A stretch of DNA of 64,000 nt from Zonotrichia leucophrys gambelii. Lineage: Eukaryota > Chordata > Aves > Passeriformes > Passerellidae. Location: assembly GCF_028769735.1 (NCBI RefSeq), contig NC_088177.1, positions 18,978,599 through 19,042,598 of the forward strand, written 5' to 3'. The position numbers were made by a program, and so were the translations under genes. Below, in pieces: positions 18,801 to 34,000 of this stretch (position 1 is its first letter; each line of letters opens with the position of its first letter). The notes beneath the pieces were generated by a model. The model ran no database searches, was not told where the DNA came from, and worked only from the letters and a program-made list of their open reading frames with translations.

Positions 18801-21800
18801 CACAGCCGCCCCGAGGAATGCAATAGCACCATCCACACTGCTATGAGGAAAAAAGGGAGAGAGAGGTAAGGCTTAGGTTTAGCTGTAGGTATTTACCTGA
18901 TGGTTTTCTGTGATCTCCCAGTCTTCAGTCATTTAAATTAATTCTGCTGGAAATATACAAGCGAGTAATTCTCAACTAATCATATAACCCTCATAAACTT
19001 TACCTCAGCAATACCAAAACTACTTTAAAAAGGCACTCTGCAAATTATGTCCGCTTGGCTTCATTTTGAGAAAACTGCCTTGAGAAAGTAACGTTTAAAC
19101 CAAGTCGAAATTGACCAAATATTAAATTACTAGAACAATTTAAGTAATTAAAACAATTTAGCTTTGACGTCCAGCCCCTGATCAGGCTGTGTGGGGCTTT
19201 GCCCACCCAAGTCTGGGGCAGCCCCAGACAGCCCCTCAGCCTCCCATCCCGAATCCTCAGAAAGACTGATTTATTTTAAATGGACTAAACAACTGGAAAC
19301 AAGACAAAGTAGTACCATCATTTCTAACTAGTTTACAGCAATTGTTTAATATATGTTTCATATATTAAAAAACAAGAACTTGGCACCAACATATCTGAAA
19401 ATTTCATTTACACAAATGCATTAAAAACAATGATATGGAAATGCACATAGGCATTTCAGTTAAGGCTTCTACAAATATTGCGTGTTCTAGAAATAAACAA
19501 TTATTTTGTAAACTCGTTCTAAAATTTTACAAGAAACTAAAAGAAAAGCTCATTTAAACTCATATTCCACTGTGAGGCTTAATGGAATGAAAAGTATTTT
19601 GTAAAATAGATAATTAGCCATCAAACTGTTTCTTGTGCTTTTTATGTGGCAACCTCAAAACTCATTAATTTAAATATGGATATGCTTAGACCCTCCAAAA
19701 AATATACACAGAAAGGCAAGCCTGGCTTGAAATACTGATTACATTAAGTTCATGAATTCAATCCCTGCTCAACCATGTAAAAATGACTATATTTCACCAT
19801 AAGAATGAATCTGGCTCTTGGCTGGCATCACTTTGTCTAAGGGACAGTTGGAAGGCCAATTCCTAGTGTTAATGTCAGAAATCAAGCAATGATGTTATCC
19901 AAGCTTTTCCTGTACTGATATGATGCCTTAGCACACTTCTGCTGAGCTCCGTATTTTATGGGCAAAATTATACTTCTGACCATCCCAAGATGAAAGAAAA
20001 ATCATGCAGCCATGCCATTCATAATCTCACCTTCAGGAGGTAAGTGACTCTGCAAGCAAACACACATCAGCAAAGTGTGGTGGCAAACTACACAGGAACA
20101 CTTCCTGTCTCACCCCTCATCTCCTACAGCCAAATAAATCAGCAAGAACATCCCGTGCACAACTGAAGGAGAGCAGCACCCTGAATCTCTCCATTTTAAT
20201 GTACAGTGCAGTGCCAGCCATAATTTAACTCTAGTTTTACAAAAATACAGACACAAGAGCCACAACAGTTTACAAAAGAGGCTAAGGGCTCCTTCCCACA
20301 GCAAACTGAATGCCTCAGAATGTAGCCAACAGCTGTGGAACATTTTTAGTTCTTGTAGATGTCTTTTTCCTCCCTGCCAAGACTACCACAGCATTTAAAA
20401 GGTGTCACAAACACTGAATTTTTGAATAACTTAAATTTGCTGAATGGACACAAGAGAACATAAGTCCTCAACAGGGCAGCAACAGCCCTAGTTATACACA
20501 TTCCCATGTTTGCTTTGAAGCAACTCAGGTAACAGCACAGAGTTAGCACAGAAAGCATTGAAAGCTCTTTGACATTTCCTTTCAAGTCTTATCTGGCTAC
20601 TCTTAACTTCACTACTAAAGAAGTTCAGTAATTCTTCAGTGAACTTTGACAAGTGCACCCCTTTTACAACCACCCACAGACACATGTATTAAATCAAACA
20701 AGGCAAAATCAATATATGTTAAGTAACACATATAAACAAGTTTTGGGCTTTAGGTGATATTTTCTTGATAAATGGTTTTCAAACTAGACCTCATCTGTGT
20801 TTACTAAGGAGATTGTTTCTTCCTGCAATGTATCTGTATATATTCACATCTGCAATGCTTTCATTTTGCCACTTGAATGTAAAAGGATTAATCTCATCAG
20901 CAAAACCCATTGCCTGCCACAATTACAGCTGTGTCACTGCATAGAAGGTGGGTTGCTGCAAACTTTTTGGGTTGATTTAATAAGCATTTTCTTGTCATTT
21001 TAGGAAGAAATTTCCCATTCTATCCTAACACAAAACAACAATTTGGCAAAATAGGTAGGAACGTTTTTAACATCGATGAAATCCAAGTTTGTTTATAAAG
21101 AGCAGTGAATAAAAGGATTGCTCTTGTCACACCAGATAAGGAGAACTCAGAACACTATTCTTGTGAGGGGCTTTGGAATAGTTACACTGCCTGACTGTTG
21201 AGAAATTACAGGACACAGATACATCCAGCTGGCAACACAAAAACACCCTGTTTGATGAGAAGATGCATTTAACTGACCAAACTGTTGCAACATTAAAACT
21301 TCTTTGTCTTTTAGCTACATCAGCCTATAAGAACTTGTAATCATCAAGATTTTTGTCAAGAGAACTAAATGAAGATTAAAAAAGTGAATTTTAATAATCC
21401 TCTTTTATAGATTATTTTTAAAAATCCCTGTCAATTTAATCTTTTCTTCTAGAAAAATATTTTATGACAAATAAATGTAGATTATTTTAAGATTACTAAC
21501 TTGGTGGGGTTTATGTTTCCTAACTCTGTTTTGTTATAAATTTGGCTACTTTTGCTGCTTAGGCTACTTTTGTCGTAAGATTTTTTTTTAATCTCTAGAA
21601 AATGTTTAACCAAATCAGATAAGCTAACTGCTGTTTGCATTAGTAACAAGAGCAGGTTGTTGAAGAGTGTAGAGCAGTCAAAAAAGCACTGAACACCTGA
21701 TCTGCATCCCTCTAGTGTCTTTGGCTATGTAGGTAGCAGTATTTCCAAAATCACCTTGACTTTATGCACTAGGAATAATCTACTTTGTAAAATAAAAAGC

Positions 21801-21980
21801 AAAAGTATAAAAGTTTTCAATCGCATTTGGAAACTGTAACGTACATAAAAAGTTCAACATGAAATATATACAATATAAAAATACATTTTTCCTTTATGAA
21901 AATTATAATACATAGCTATAATACACAACATGTTGAGCCATCAGTCACAGCTACAATGTATGCAGATTCTTGTTCCACAC
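18800..21980 (-). other. TMEM237 3' UTR and downstream region
   Basis: No coding exon seen. After the TMEM237 stop at 21981 the first minus-strand AATAAA I find is at 19270-19275 (plus TTTATT), so a 3' UTR of about 2.7 kb is plausible. A perfect inverted repeat lies at 19211-19229 in a small G/C-rich patch (about 19166-19258). Confidence 0.45.
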
Positions 21981-22048
21981 TTATGGCTGAACTCTGGGTA
22001 TGACATCTCCGTGAGGAAATTCCTCAATTTCAGAATGAAACATCAATT
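21981..22048 (-). CDS. TMEM237: TMEM237 last coding exon
   Basis: Acceptor ATTCTCTTTTAG|A. Reads [21 protein letters not shown] then TAA at 21981-21983. Human has [20 protein letters not shown] at this place, so only the first half of the tail is conserved. Confidence 0.96.
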
Positions 22049-25000
22049 CTAAAAGAGAATGGAGAAAATTATGTTTCCTTGGAAAATTTCACCTGAATAC
22101 AATCCCATTATTCCTCAAAAACACCCTGGCATTTCCCCAGGCCTCCTGCTTTTCATCCCAATCATATCATCAACAACTCGGCAATGGCAAGGGCCACCAA
22201 TATTTTTATCAAACTATTGCTGCTCCCCAAAATGGACAGAATTGGTGACAATATTAGCAGTTGATCATGTGCAGTACCATTGTGCATTCAACATGGACAC
22301 TGAAACACAACTCTGAATTAGACTGAGGGACTGTTAAAGTTTTGAGAGTGTCAGACTCAGGAAGGAAGGACTTCAGTTTAGAGACTCGTTCATTTTTATA
22401 AGTTTTGCTCTGTGTCTCACAGTGTTAAGTTAGCATATCCCATCCTTAGCAGACTAAACTTTCTCTACTATTTGGAGTAAGTACTAATGAATTTCTCTCT
22501 AGAAATTTCCGAAGTGGTTTTCCAGTCTTAGTAGGCACATGTAAGTATCAAAAAATTTAATCAAAAACCGAGTAAAATTCTGCCACTGGAATTCCTTGTG
22601 TAAGCCTTTATTATTTATGGGTTTAAAATATGATTTAAACATCTATCATCAATTTTACCATTAAAGACTGTAAAGGCTGTCACTTAATTGTTTGGGGTTT
22701 TTTAACTCATTAAATGATTTCTTAGATATAAACACAGTAACTGGAGCCAGCTGAAATATGGAGACCCGTACACTAAAATTCAAAAGTAATTTGAAGAGGC
22801 CTGTTGGATCCTCAATGTCCCAAACACAAATCTGTGCTTCAACTCATGGTGTTCTCAGGATACGTTTTGACTTTCAAGTTAAATTTAGGATTTTTCTGCG
22901 CAGCGTACCTTCAAGCGACAGGCTGCACACACTTGACAGGAACACTGACTTGGGACACAGCTTTTGGATCTCAGGGGGAGCACAAAAGGAAGGAGGCTCA
23001 GTTTCTAGCCAAGTTCCTTCAGGGAGAAGAACTTGTCCCCCCTCCTCCAGCCCGGACCAGCACAAGCAGTCCTCCTCTGAAGTCCTGTGCTGCAAGCACA
23101 AATCTGACTTTTCAAAGCTAGGGAGTTCCCAAAACTACTGCCACGTCCTATTGAAAATAATACTGAACTTGTAACCCGTTCAGCACTTGCAGAAGGAACA
23201 TTAATAACATTAGGGAATTTTCTAAGACTCACAGAGAATAAATACATTTCAAATATTTAAAATACTGGTAAAGTATTTTAAATTATTTCTCTCTTCACTG
23301 AAAAGAGACATTCTGTAATGTTTCAAAATTCACATTGCTTCAGACAGGATAAATAAAAATTTTCTTTTTAAATTAACATTTATAATACCAAACACAGCAC
23401 CAGCATCCTAAGAAGCATTTGCTGTGCAAGGTTGCTAGGAGATACTTTTTCTTCCTCAGTCACAAAATTTCTCAGGACTAGTCTTGAACACCAAATGTAT
23501 AGCACAGCAGATAAAAAACCCAACAACTTGAATTAAAAACATTTTGCCTATTAATGTGTCCTACCTTCACTGTGGTCTAGCTCTGGTCGGGAGCTTAAGA
23601 AGATCCAACTTGTCCCAACCAGAACAGACACTACGAGATTCACCACAACCCACGAATGAACAATTTCTGTCTCTGTACCTGCAGTCCTGGGAAAGACATC
23701 AAACCATCAGTCATCATTGGTGCACAGAAATTACAGTAAGAATTGCAGCAGAATAACATCAAAACAAGTTTTCTAAGCCAGATGAGAAAAGAGAGCTACT
23801 TGTACCATCATGATGGTCTTGCATTGCAAAGCCCTGGTAAAGAGAACAATTACCAAAGATCACAGAAACCCTAAACCTCCACCCCCCCTAAAAACTAACT
23901 GCCCAAACCAGCAAATGTTCACATAAATGCTTTTGTTCCACTCCTCCTGGTTCACTTTAAAAATTCCTGCTACCAGAATTTGAGTCCATTACTTCAGAAA
24001 GGAACAGCTTTGGATGGGATCCCCTAACATGAAATGATGGTTTATATTTAAATGCCAGCTGTGTCTGCTAAGGCCATGCATCCTGAGGCAGCCTCCTTCA
24101 AAGACAGCGTTGACTGTCTACAGAATGCTCTGCCCTTGAACCCCAAAATGGTTACTTACCTCAGTACGGTCCCACTCTCAAGCAAAAAAGATTCTTAAGG
24201 TTCCTGCCAGATGGCATTTCCAGCATCATTCCAACTCTTGTTTGAGGTATAATGGATTTGCAAACAAAATGGCCAAACTCATCCCTGAGTTTTTAGTTTT
24301 CAGTGAAAGTATCAAATATTCAGGACAAGCTCAAAGGCAGGTTCAGAAATAAAATCCTTCATCAATAGTTTCTTACATATCTTGTACAATCTCTTCAATC
24401 TGCCAGTTTGACAAGGTCCCTAAGTGAGCTATGTTATAATTTATGGGTTATTATTCCTTGTTTCCTACCAGATACTGCCGTTTTCCGAAGGTGGCGTGTA
24501 GAGGTGGATTCTGTCACACGTCATCTGCTGGCTTAAGGATAAGATAAGAGCAGCAAAGTACACTGGAAGAAATGGAATTAGTAGTGTCAGATATAAATCC
24601 CAAAATGCTGTCTCATCATGACATGGCACTAATGACTGCATTCTCTTTCCTTTTACTCCTCTGCCTCCAATCAGAGTCTGCTTTAATTCATTCTCTTCTC
24701 TTTAACATTCCCCTGACCTATCAAAATCTGGTTTCTGCACTTTTGCAATCCATGAACTAAATCAGACTTATGTTTTGTGGTTTTGTTTATTTGCTAGGTT
24801 TGTGTTCTATATTCAGAAATGGAAAAGAACTACCTCACTAACAATCCCACTAATGCTACTATTGGAAATGCTTTAAAAAATATGGAACAAAGTGTTTATG
24901 GCCATTGCTATTATAAACTACTGAGCAAGTAATTTATTCTAAAGCAGAAAATAACCTGGGAGGAAGATTTCAGTAAAAAGACTATGGAGGAGTTTTCCAT

Positions 25001-28000
25001 TTACCATGTTTTCTGGACAGCATCCTATCCACTTCAAAATACTTACAGAAAGAAGCTAGTGCTGCTGGGTCTAGGGTCAGAAAGCCCCTCAGTGCAACTG
25101 ATGCTTTTGCCAGATCAATCCTGATAACAAAATCAAGAGTCATAAACACAGCCCAGTAAGACAATGATACTGCTCCTCTAACAGCATTCTATTGTTCTTT
25201 TCCTTTCTGCAAGGTATTTTTTCTGCCTCTGTAACAGTGCCTTAATCTACAACTATATCCCACCACATGGCAATGGTCCCTGTTATGCCAATTCCAGAAC
25301 GAAGGAGGATGTTCCATGAGGTTTCCCACTGCACACCTTTCTGAAACAGGGAGAAGCTGGGGACATCTGTCCCCTCTGATCCTTGCCATTCAGTTCAGTG
25401 GCCATGCTAATGGAACTGCTTACAGGAGCAAATGTGATAACTTGGGACTCCTCCCTGCCATCCTGGGAGGGAAAGAAGTCACAATTATTTTCATAGCACC
25501 AACTCCCCAATGGCTTATCCTACCTGTAACTAAAAGGAACATTTGTAACATCCCTTAATCTAGTCTAGTCATGATCTGTTTTTGAGCTGCCCTCTTTTCA
25601 TTCCCATTCTTAATCTGTAATGCAGAAGCCCCAGCTAAACCAGGAAAACTGTTCACTCAGCTATGTTTCAACCCTGACTAGGATTCATATGAAAGTGAAC
25701 CTAACAGAAACATTTGTTGCTCTCCACCCCTCTTCACCGTCCCACCACAAAAAAAACAGGTCAGCTCTTACATTTGTTTCACCTCCTTATCCCACAAACA
25801 GCAAGGTGACATTGTGACATTGAAGCAGGGTGCAAGCACCAGACAGAAATGACTACCCAATGTCTGGATGCACGAGTACACCCTTCTGTGTTTAGTCAGC
25901 CGTGTGAAAAATCATTCTTTGACTATATCAATTAAACCATCATCAGCAAATCAACATGTGCCAAAGGAGAAAGGAACATCATATACACAAATTACATATA
26001 TACACCTTTCAAATACAAATATGTTTTACCTGTCAAAGGCTGAGACTGTACTGATAGACAGCAAAAAATAGAACAAACTTTGAGCTGGGTATGCTATTGT
26101 CTTATACTGCTCAAGCAGGTTAGAAACCATGGAAAGCTCATTTCCTGCCAGAATGTAGATAACCACGATGTTCCATACAGCATAACCAGCAAGGAAGCCA
26201 TGGGTGAAGAGGCCCAACACCCTGAATGGAGGAAAGAACATTAAACCAGTTTTAACATCTTCAATTAGCTCTAGATAGAAAAGGCCTATGAATCCATCTG
26301 TTTAACCCTGCTTTTCAAGTGCTTTCAGAGACTGTTTCTGACTGCTTTTTCTGATCTAGTTTAAAAAATTCTAAGCAAGAGTTCTGTTTGCTCCTGTCAC
26401 ACCAGGTGCACCAGAACCTGAGCACTTAAAGAAAATAAAGATGTTTTGCCTTCCCTTCATTACAGCCACAGGCATCAAACACTTTCACCTGCAGCTGTCT
26501 GTAGTTCCCCATGACCACTGTCCCTTGCACTCACACAACATTCTAACTTGTCCCCAGGGCAATCTCTTCAATGCCCTCATTGCTAAGTAAAAGCTTGAGC
26601 ACAGGCTCAAGCACAGGCTCCCAGCTAAAATACACCACAGAAGAAGATGGCTGTTATCTTCCCATTTCTCTATTACAAACCAATTGCATATTTAAAAAGT
26701 AACTTTTTTGCTATTATTTACAAGTTTATTCTCCCAGTGTAATTTCACTCCTCTCTCTTTCCCACCACCCAGGATTTTTCTTTGAGAACTGTCTGAACTC
26801 AGGTATTTTTATTCTGGTAATACACATGATGGGTGAGTCCTACTTTCTAACACATTTCTCTAGGTAAATAATGTTTTGGTTATCAGCTCAATCTCTTGCT
26901 ATTGAGACTGTGTCTGAATCTTTGCAATATGGCTTTCTTAGCTTCTTTTTATAAGCTCTATTTCACAGGTGATGTCTACTGGAAATTCATAATCTTGACA
27001 ACAAATACCAAAAGCTAGAGGACTGATAAACTTTATACCTGTTGAATCCAGAACTACCATTTATTAGGAATATCCAAAAGAAATAAAAATACACCACAAC
27101 TATAGAGGAAAGGCACTAATTTTCAGGGAGGGAAAAATCTCCAAAATCTCAAACCAAACCCCTGATTTATGTTTATTTACATCTGAACACTTATTTTTCA
27201 CCTGAAACTTCGGTGCACTGAGAGGGCAACATCTCTAGTAGTCCACGAAGCCTTCACGTCCAAAAGCACATTGATATTTTCAGTGGTTTTAATCAATTCT
27301 GCACGGTCAGCTGCATGAAAACGCCCTGAAAGGACAAGGAGATCAGTTTTAGAGAGCTCTGCTTCCTTTCACCATCATTTCTATATAAATGCTTATTAGT
27401 GTTAAAAAGCTGTTAAGAAGCATCAGAAATTTCTGCTCCCCACTTCCTGCCCTTTGTCAGCTTACACTGATACAGGATGCCTCTGGTCAGAATGATGCAT
27501 CCTGGTGGGTCAGGTTATGGAGTTACAATGTGCAAAGCACTTTGGGAAATGACTCAGTGTTCCCTGGGACAAAAAAAACCCAAACAAAACAACAGAAAAA
27601 CACAAACACCCTGCAAAAACCTTCCACGTGAAAGAATTCTAGTAAGTAATAGTTTCTTCTCAAGGTACTGTGGACAGCTGGGTACTTTGAAATCTTTTTC
27701 ACCTCCACCATGGAATTAAGAAATCAAACCAAATATACCAGCACAGTAACACCACCATTCACTGTTGAAAAATTATCATGCGTATCAAGTAATTTTTGTT
27801 TTGGAAAACTTTTAAAAAAATTCTTCCCAATACTACAGTATTTAGATTTTAGATACAATAATGCTTCTAATTGCAAGAATGTTCTTAAATTACTAATATC
27901 ACAATATGAACTCACGATTTTTTTCAACAAACACTTTGCTAACAGGCTGACTAATTCCAGTGGGAGCAGCAAACACAGGCTGCTGATCTGGGCTCTTCCT

Positions 28001-31000
28001 GTGCTCATCTTCAATGATGTCTTCCTCCTCCACTTCCAGCTCATTGGAGCTCACTTCAGCTGGCCGAGGTTTCCTGTTGGCACAGAGCACACAGTGGGAC
28101 AGAGAAAGAATAGGAGACAATGTGTAAAATCCAAAGGCTCCTATGAACATTTAACATGCCTAACCTGACTAATAAAAACCCATCAGACTATGACCTGTAT
28201 AGTATTACCCTGTTCATAATTTTAAGGACTAAAGTTCCCATGGAGGTAGTTGACTAAAACCGTAAGACTAATTCCATATCAAGGGATTAATGATTAGAAC
28301 ATATTAGAATAAAACTTATTAGAATAATTGGGGGGAAAATGCTAATTTTCATTTAATTAAGATAGTAAGAATGATAGAAAGCAGTTCCAACTTCTAATTT
28401 CTTCATGTCTGTGACTGAACTATTAAACACATGAAAATGTATTTAGAGCTGCAATGCATCCAGGTGTGCATAGAACAAAGAAGTGAAAAAAGTTAGATCT
28501 TAACCCTGGAAAGAACTGTGCACAGGCTGAATGGTACTGTGGGCTTCAAGATTTTACATTTTTGCCAAATGACAATGTAAAATACTCCTCAGCCACATTC
28601 ACTGTTACAGTTAGTCCAGATTATGAGCTATACTAGTTTTGTCTCACTTTGTTCTTTTTCTCTGTTTGCGGATCACTGTTTCTTCAGCTTCAGGGACATC
28701 CATGCCATTTCCATTCTGAAATAGGGATGCCACATTCTGCTGGGTAAAAGAGGTCTCAGAATCTGAAGATAAAAAAAATCACAACCCAACATGAAAGTGT
28801 CAGAGTTTTCATAACAATGGAATACATGCACCTAAATACACAAATAGTTATTATATAAAAAGAGTGGCAAAAAAGTAATGATCTGAGCTTTGAATGACAT
28901 TTAGAATTACATAATTTCCAAAACTGTATATCCATTATTTTCATGGAGGTTTGTACGCTATGAAATGTGAAACCAGAAAGTGAAACTCTAAGCTACCACT
29001 CACCCAGAGATTACCTTCATGTGTTCTAGGTAAAGAAGCACGTGAAACGTTTTAAACCTAAATACACATTGTCCAGTAACATTTCTGTGTTCCCAAGTTC
29101 TATTCACTTCTCCTTCCCACCCACCACTATCTCACGTACCAGCAGGTACTTTCTTCTTCTTGCGCTTCCTCTGAGGAGGGGCATCAGGGGGCTCAGGGGT
29201 CAGGGGCTCGCTGCTCTCAGACTGCCGACGAACCGCTGCTTGCACGATGCCATCTGCAAAGCACAGGAAAGCACCCAGAGGCCTGAGCTCAGAGCCACTG
29301 AGAAACAGGCAAAACAAAGCTGCCATTTACTGCCCAGCTGAGCAACAACTGAGATGAAAATGCATTGGCTATAGGAAATGTAAGAGTTGAGGATCATTGA
29401 TGAGAAGTAGAAATATACAAAGGTATTTCACAGTAAAACAGTATCATGCTCAGGAGAGAATTTAAGTATCCAAGAAGCAGCACAATTCCCATTTGGGCAT
29501 ACAGTGGAGGACTGCCTGAAAAGAAGCCATCACTGGAAAGAACTACACTGTTGGAGATTTTTTCAGGGATGGCTTGGAAGGCAGCTGTGGGGGACAGGTT
29601 CTCACAGCCTGTTTCTGTAAACAGCAGAGGTTCTCAGGTTGTTTTTAATTACAAGTAAAAGTGACAAACATGAAGGCCTTGAGAACCTTGCATATCAGAG
29701 TTCTCAGGCAGCTTTCTCATAACAAGTGGATGTTCTATCTTTGGCTGTTTTGGGAAAGCAAAAATAATTTTGAGAACCCAAATCTTGGTATTGGAAACAT
29801 AAGGAGGAGTTGGTATGTTATCTCTGACCTATTGTGAGCTCAGATTTTGCAATATGCATGAACTTAATTAACACGGTTATAAAAAGTGACTGATTGATGA
29901 ATAAACCGGAGTTGATGCTGATCAATGAAAGGTGGGTCTTCTCCCTCCATTCTTCAATACTACACCTCTATATTTCTCTTTTCTAGGTGCAAAAATTATA
30001 ATGCAAGGGCCAAAAAAAAAGTAATGGTTTATTACAAGGTGATCCACACAGATATGTGCTAAGGCAAAATGGCATCACATCAAAGGAAAATTTAAATGCT
30101 AAACATACAGTACAAGAATAAAAAAGGAGCAAAAAAATCCACAAAGGGATATTTACTCCAGTCTGAGCAATTAAATATTATACTTTGGAGGAATTATATT
30201 TCTGTGAAAAGTTAAAATGAATTCATATTATAGAGCAATAGCATCATGATCAGATGCAGAAAGACAAAATTACTTCTCCATTTTACATTGCACCTGCTTT
30301 TTAATAGCACCTTCAAGGACAGCAATTTTTATGGTAACAACTGAATCTTTGTTTCCACTTCAAAGTCAAGTTTACCCACCTTTTATAAACCTTTATTGTG
30401 CAAAAATGCAAAAGTAACCAGCAAATAATAATCGTTTACAGTCAAGTCTTCAGTGATAAGGAAGTAATTAACTTGTGCCTTTATTTGGCCAAGGACTGAA
30501 ATTGAACCAGATTGCGAAAGGAATTTTATCTTAGTTCATTCAAAAATTCAAGTGCTTAACACATTCAACATAAGCAGCTTACAGCTGGAAATGTCTACTT
30601 AATGAATTATGCAAAGAAGTTAGAAAGGAAAAAATGGAAGGAATAAAAGAACAGTTTTTAGACTTTGTAGGACCTTACCTAATGGAGTCTTTCCTTTGGG
30701 TTTCCTTTTTTTGGGACGACTGAGTGGAATTTCATCTGTATAACATAAAACAGAAGTATGGGTGCACAGCAAGGAAAAACCTCAATATCCTTTTTAACAA
30801 CCATCCTATTGCAAGTTAAGAAAACATTATTTTCTACAAATTATGACATCCTTTGTTTTTACAAGTAAGATTACAATTCACCAGTTCACACAAGGAGGAA
30901 GAGTACAGATGGTAGGAAAACAGAGTAAAAAATCAGTGTAAGAAGTTCTATGTGCAGCAAAGGTGCAATACATACATGCATGTGTGTTAAGTGATAAACT

Positions 31001-34000
31001 GAAATACTGTGAAAAATGCTCTGCAAAAGAAACTTATTGTTCAAAGCACAGTGGCAACACTTCAGTTACCTTGATGGAAATAGCTAACAGTAAAGAGAGC
31101 AAAAAATCCCAACAGTTCTAACAATGCACAGGTATCCAGTTTAAATAATCAGCCTGCATTCAGGAAAAGTATAAGGCTCTATCTTTAAAGAGAGAATGAG
31201 TGGCACCAAAAGGAACTACCAATGTTTGTAGTTCTCCTTAATAACTCACCTTGGCTTCCACTTCATATTGAAGAAGGAAAGTTGTTGTCAAGCAGTGTAA
31301 AAAGATGAAAAGAAAGTTAGTTTTCAATCAATTACAATTCACAACCATGAAATTCACACTGCTGCTTTTATGGTTAATTTCCTTATCCCCCCTCCTCTTT
31401 ATGAGCAGATGTGTATAACAGGGTTAAGGGTACGAAGCAATCAGCAAGATTCAACATTTTGTTGGTGGCTACACACAGTTTCTTGATTGGCTAGCTGTGG
31501 ATCAGATTAAAAGCTTTAATCACCTGGCTAATTAAAACTTGTCTTATTGCCTGGTATATAACAAACCAACAGAAGTTATGAAACATTTGAGCCCATACAT
31601 CACTAAAAAGACATTATCTGTCGACAATCATAAACATCACATTTACCTGCAAGTACTTTGCAGGAATTCTCAAGTACCATCTCATAAAAACTGCATAATT
31701 GCTTTTCCGTTCACACTGAAAAAAAGCCCAATTTTTTTCCTATACTACATCAAACTGATAGATACCTAACTCCCTATTAAAGAATATCTAGCTTAATTCC
31801 AGAATTTCTTGGTTTTAAGTATTTGTGATTCAAATAAACTAAAGAACACATAATAAAAGAAAGAGGGAGGAAGAAGAGATTAATATTAAGCTATACTAGA
31901 CATTAAAACTGGAATATTTGTCTAAAAGTTTTTAAAGGGTTTATCTCTCATGAGTATTAAAACTGAGGTAATATGGTAAAATTTCTTGGCTTCTATAAAA
32001 CTTTAAAATCTTTTGCATTCCTTGTAAAGCATTTTGGGACAATAAATTAGCAAGAGAAGCAATTTTACTGCTCAGATGTTTATGAAACTTATTTCTTTTA
32101 ATGTTACTACTTTCAAAATCTGCAGTACAGCATCATGATCAGTTCCACAGAATGCAATGATTTTACCTTGGCACTGGAGGGAGGGCACGAGGCGGGCACT
32201 GAAAGACAAGAGAGAGAGAAAAGTCAGCTTCTGCCAGTATGAAACCACCTCTCAGAAAACAGCTTCAGATCAGAACATCCAAGGTATGTTTTGCTCTGTA
32301 TGCCTCCTAAATGGCCAAACATTCCTAATGGAGATGGGATACAAAAGCAGGATGGAAAAGATGCTGGACTAATATGCCTTTACCAACCAGAGTTCTGATG
32401 GGCACTGCAGTAGGAACATACAGCTAAGCTCTGTGTGTGAGAAACAGCTTGCATTCAGGCTTCAATAATTCTCACTTTTCCTGTAGGGTACCACTTTCAC
32501 TAGAAAGCTTATAAGTCATTCTATTTAAATAAATATAAAATATTGTAATAAATTATGCATTCAGTATAATTTTACAGTACATGACATGAGCTGAGCATTT
32601 TCTATTAATGAAGATCTAAATTCAGAACATTAGTGAAGACAATAAAAGGAAATAAGCTCACTTATGAAAATACTTTAAAATATTATATAGTTTTTCCATA
32701 TAACTTCGAACATATTTACCAGCAGGTCAAACACCTAAAATCTAAAAGGATCTCCAGATAACAATCTGAAACTGAGCTCGTACCTTTCCCTTATCTAGAA
32801 AAATAAGTTAATTTTCAAATTTTGTACTACACAATTATACTGGAAGAATATACACAAAAAAGTATTTCCCATGCTCAGAAAATTCAGATACCAGAAATAA
32901 AAAGGGCCATAAGACCGTTAAGACTCAAGGATTCACAAACTCACCACTTGTTTCTTTCCCATATCATCTGAAGTCGTTCCCTGGAAGAGGCACTGTGAAC
33001 TGGTCTAGGCTCCCTCACGCTGCTCACATTGAACCTCAGCTAATTCTGAACTAAAAATAAACTTCAGGCAGCCAGGATTAGCTGGAGCTGAACCCTCCTG
33101 CCCCGGGTCAGGACCCAGAACTACTCCCATTTGAAACAAAGGCAGGTTGTTTAATGGCAGCAAATATTACTTGCACTAAAAAACCTTTCACTCTGCATGC
33201 CGGCATAGGTTCCTATGAGCAAGTTTTACATTGGTTTGTTTACCCAAAGCAAATGAGATGCTTCATGCAAGGAAGGGTTTGTGGGATTAGACCTCAAATC
33301 TCTCACTTGGATTTTGGCCATGCTGAAGACTGACAGCAAGTGCCACTTAGACAGGTAGAGAACTGCACACCCTAAGTGGCACCCAGCAAACTGGTGGGGA
33401 CTGCTCACACTACATTGGTGCACCATAAGGGAAAAAAATATTGGTAAAGGTGTGATCGCATTACTTTTATTGTTTCCAACATTCTTGTGGCAGCAAATAG
33501 TAAATATTTAGGATACTTGGTATTTAAAAAAAACCTAAAAGCTAAAAACCCCATAAAAACAAACAAAAGCCACAAACCTTTTACACAGCATTCACTGCCT
33601 ATGCAGTAGTAATTCTGCACTCAGTAGTACCTCTCTATTTTATTGCCTTCTACAAAACAACTGGCAAGTGCATTGATTTCTGTATCATTTATTCCTTGCA
33701 ACACAGGAAACCCCATGCAAGCAGCCAGTCATAAATACTCATCTGTCCATCTGCGTAACAGTCCCCAGCTCTGCCACAGAGCTATCAGCTTTGTCTATTT
33801 GCAGGTTCACAGAGTCTGAAGTAACTTACCCCAAATTTCTCAGAAAGGGTGAGTTTGTCCATGGGACAGGTCCCTATGGACATTTTGTTCAGGGCAGAAG
33901 AGCCGCTGAGTGCTCTAAAGTGCCCCGAAACCAAGAGACTTCGACAAACCAGGCAGCAGCTGCCTCGGTCAAACCATGTGTTTGCACACCTGAGCCAGGC

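Noticed and set aside
23565..23678. Acceptor CTGCAG at 23679 for TMEM237 exon 12
   Set aside because: It breaks the phase with exon 24469-24562; the acceptor eight bases upstream (exon start 23686) restores W-T-A-G as in human.
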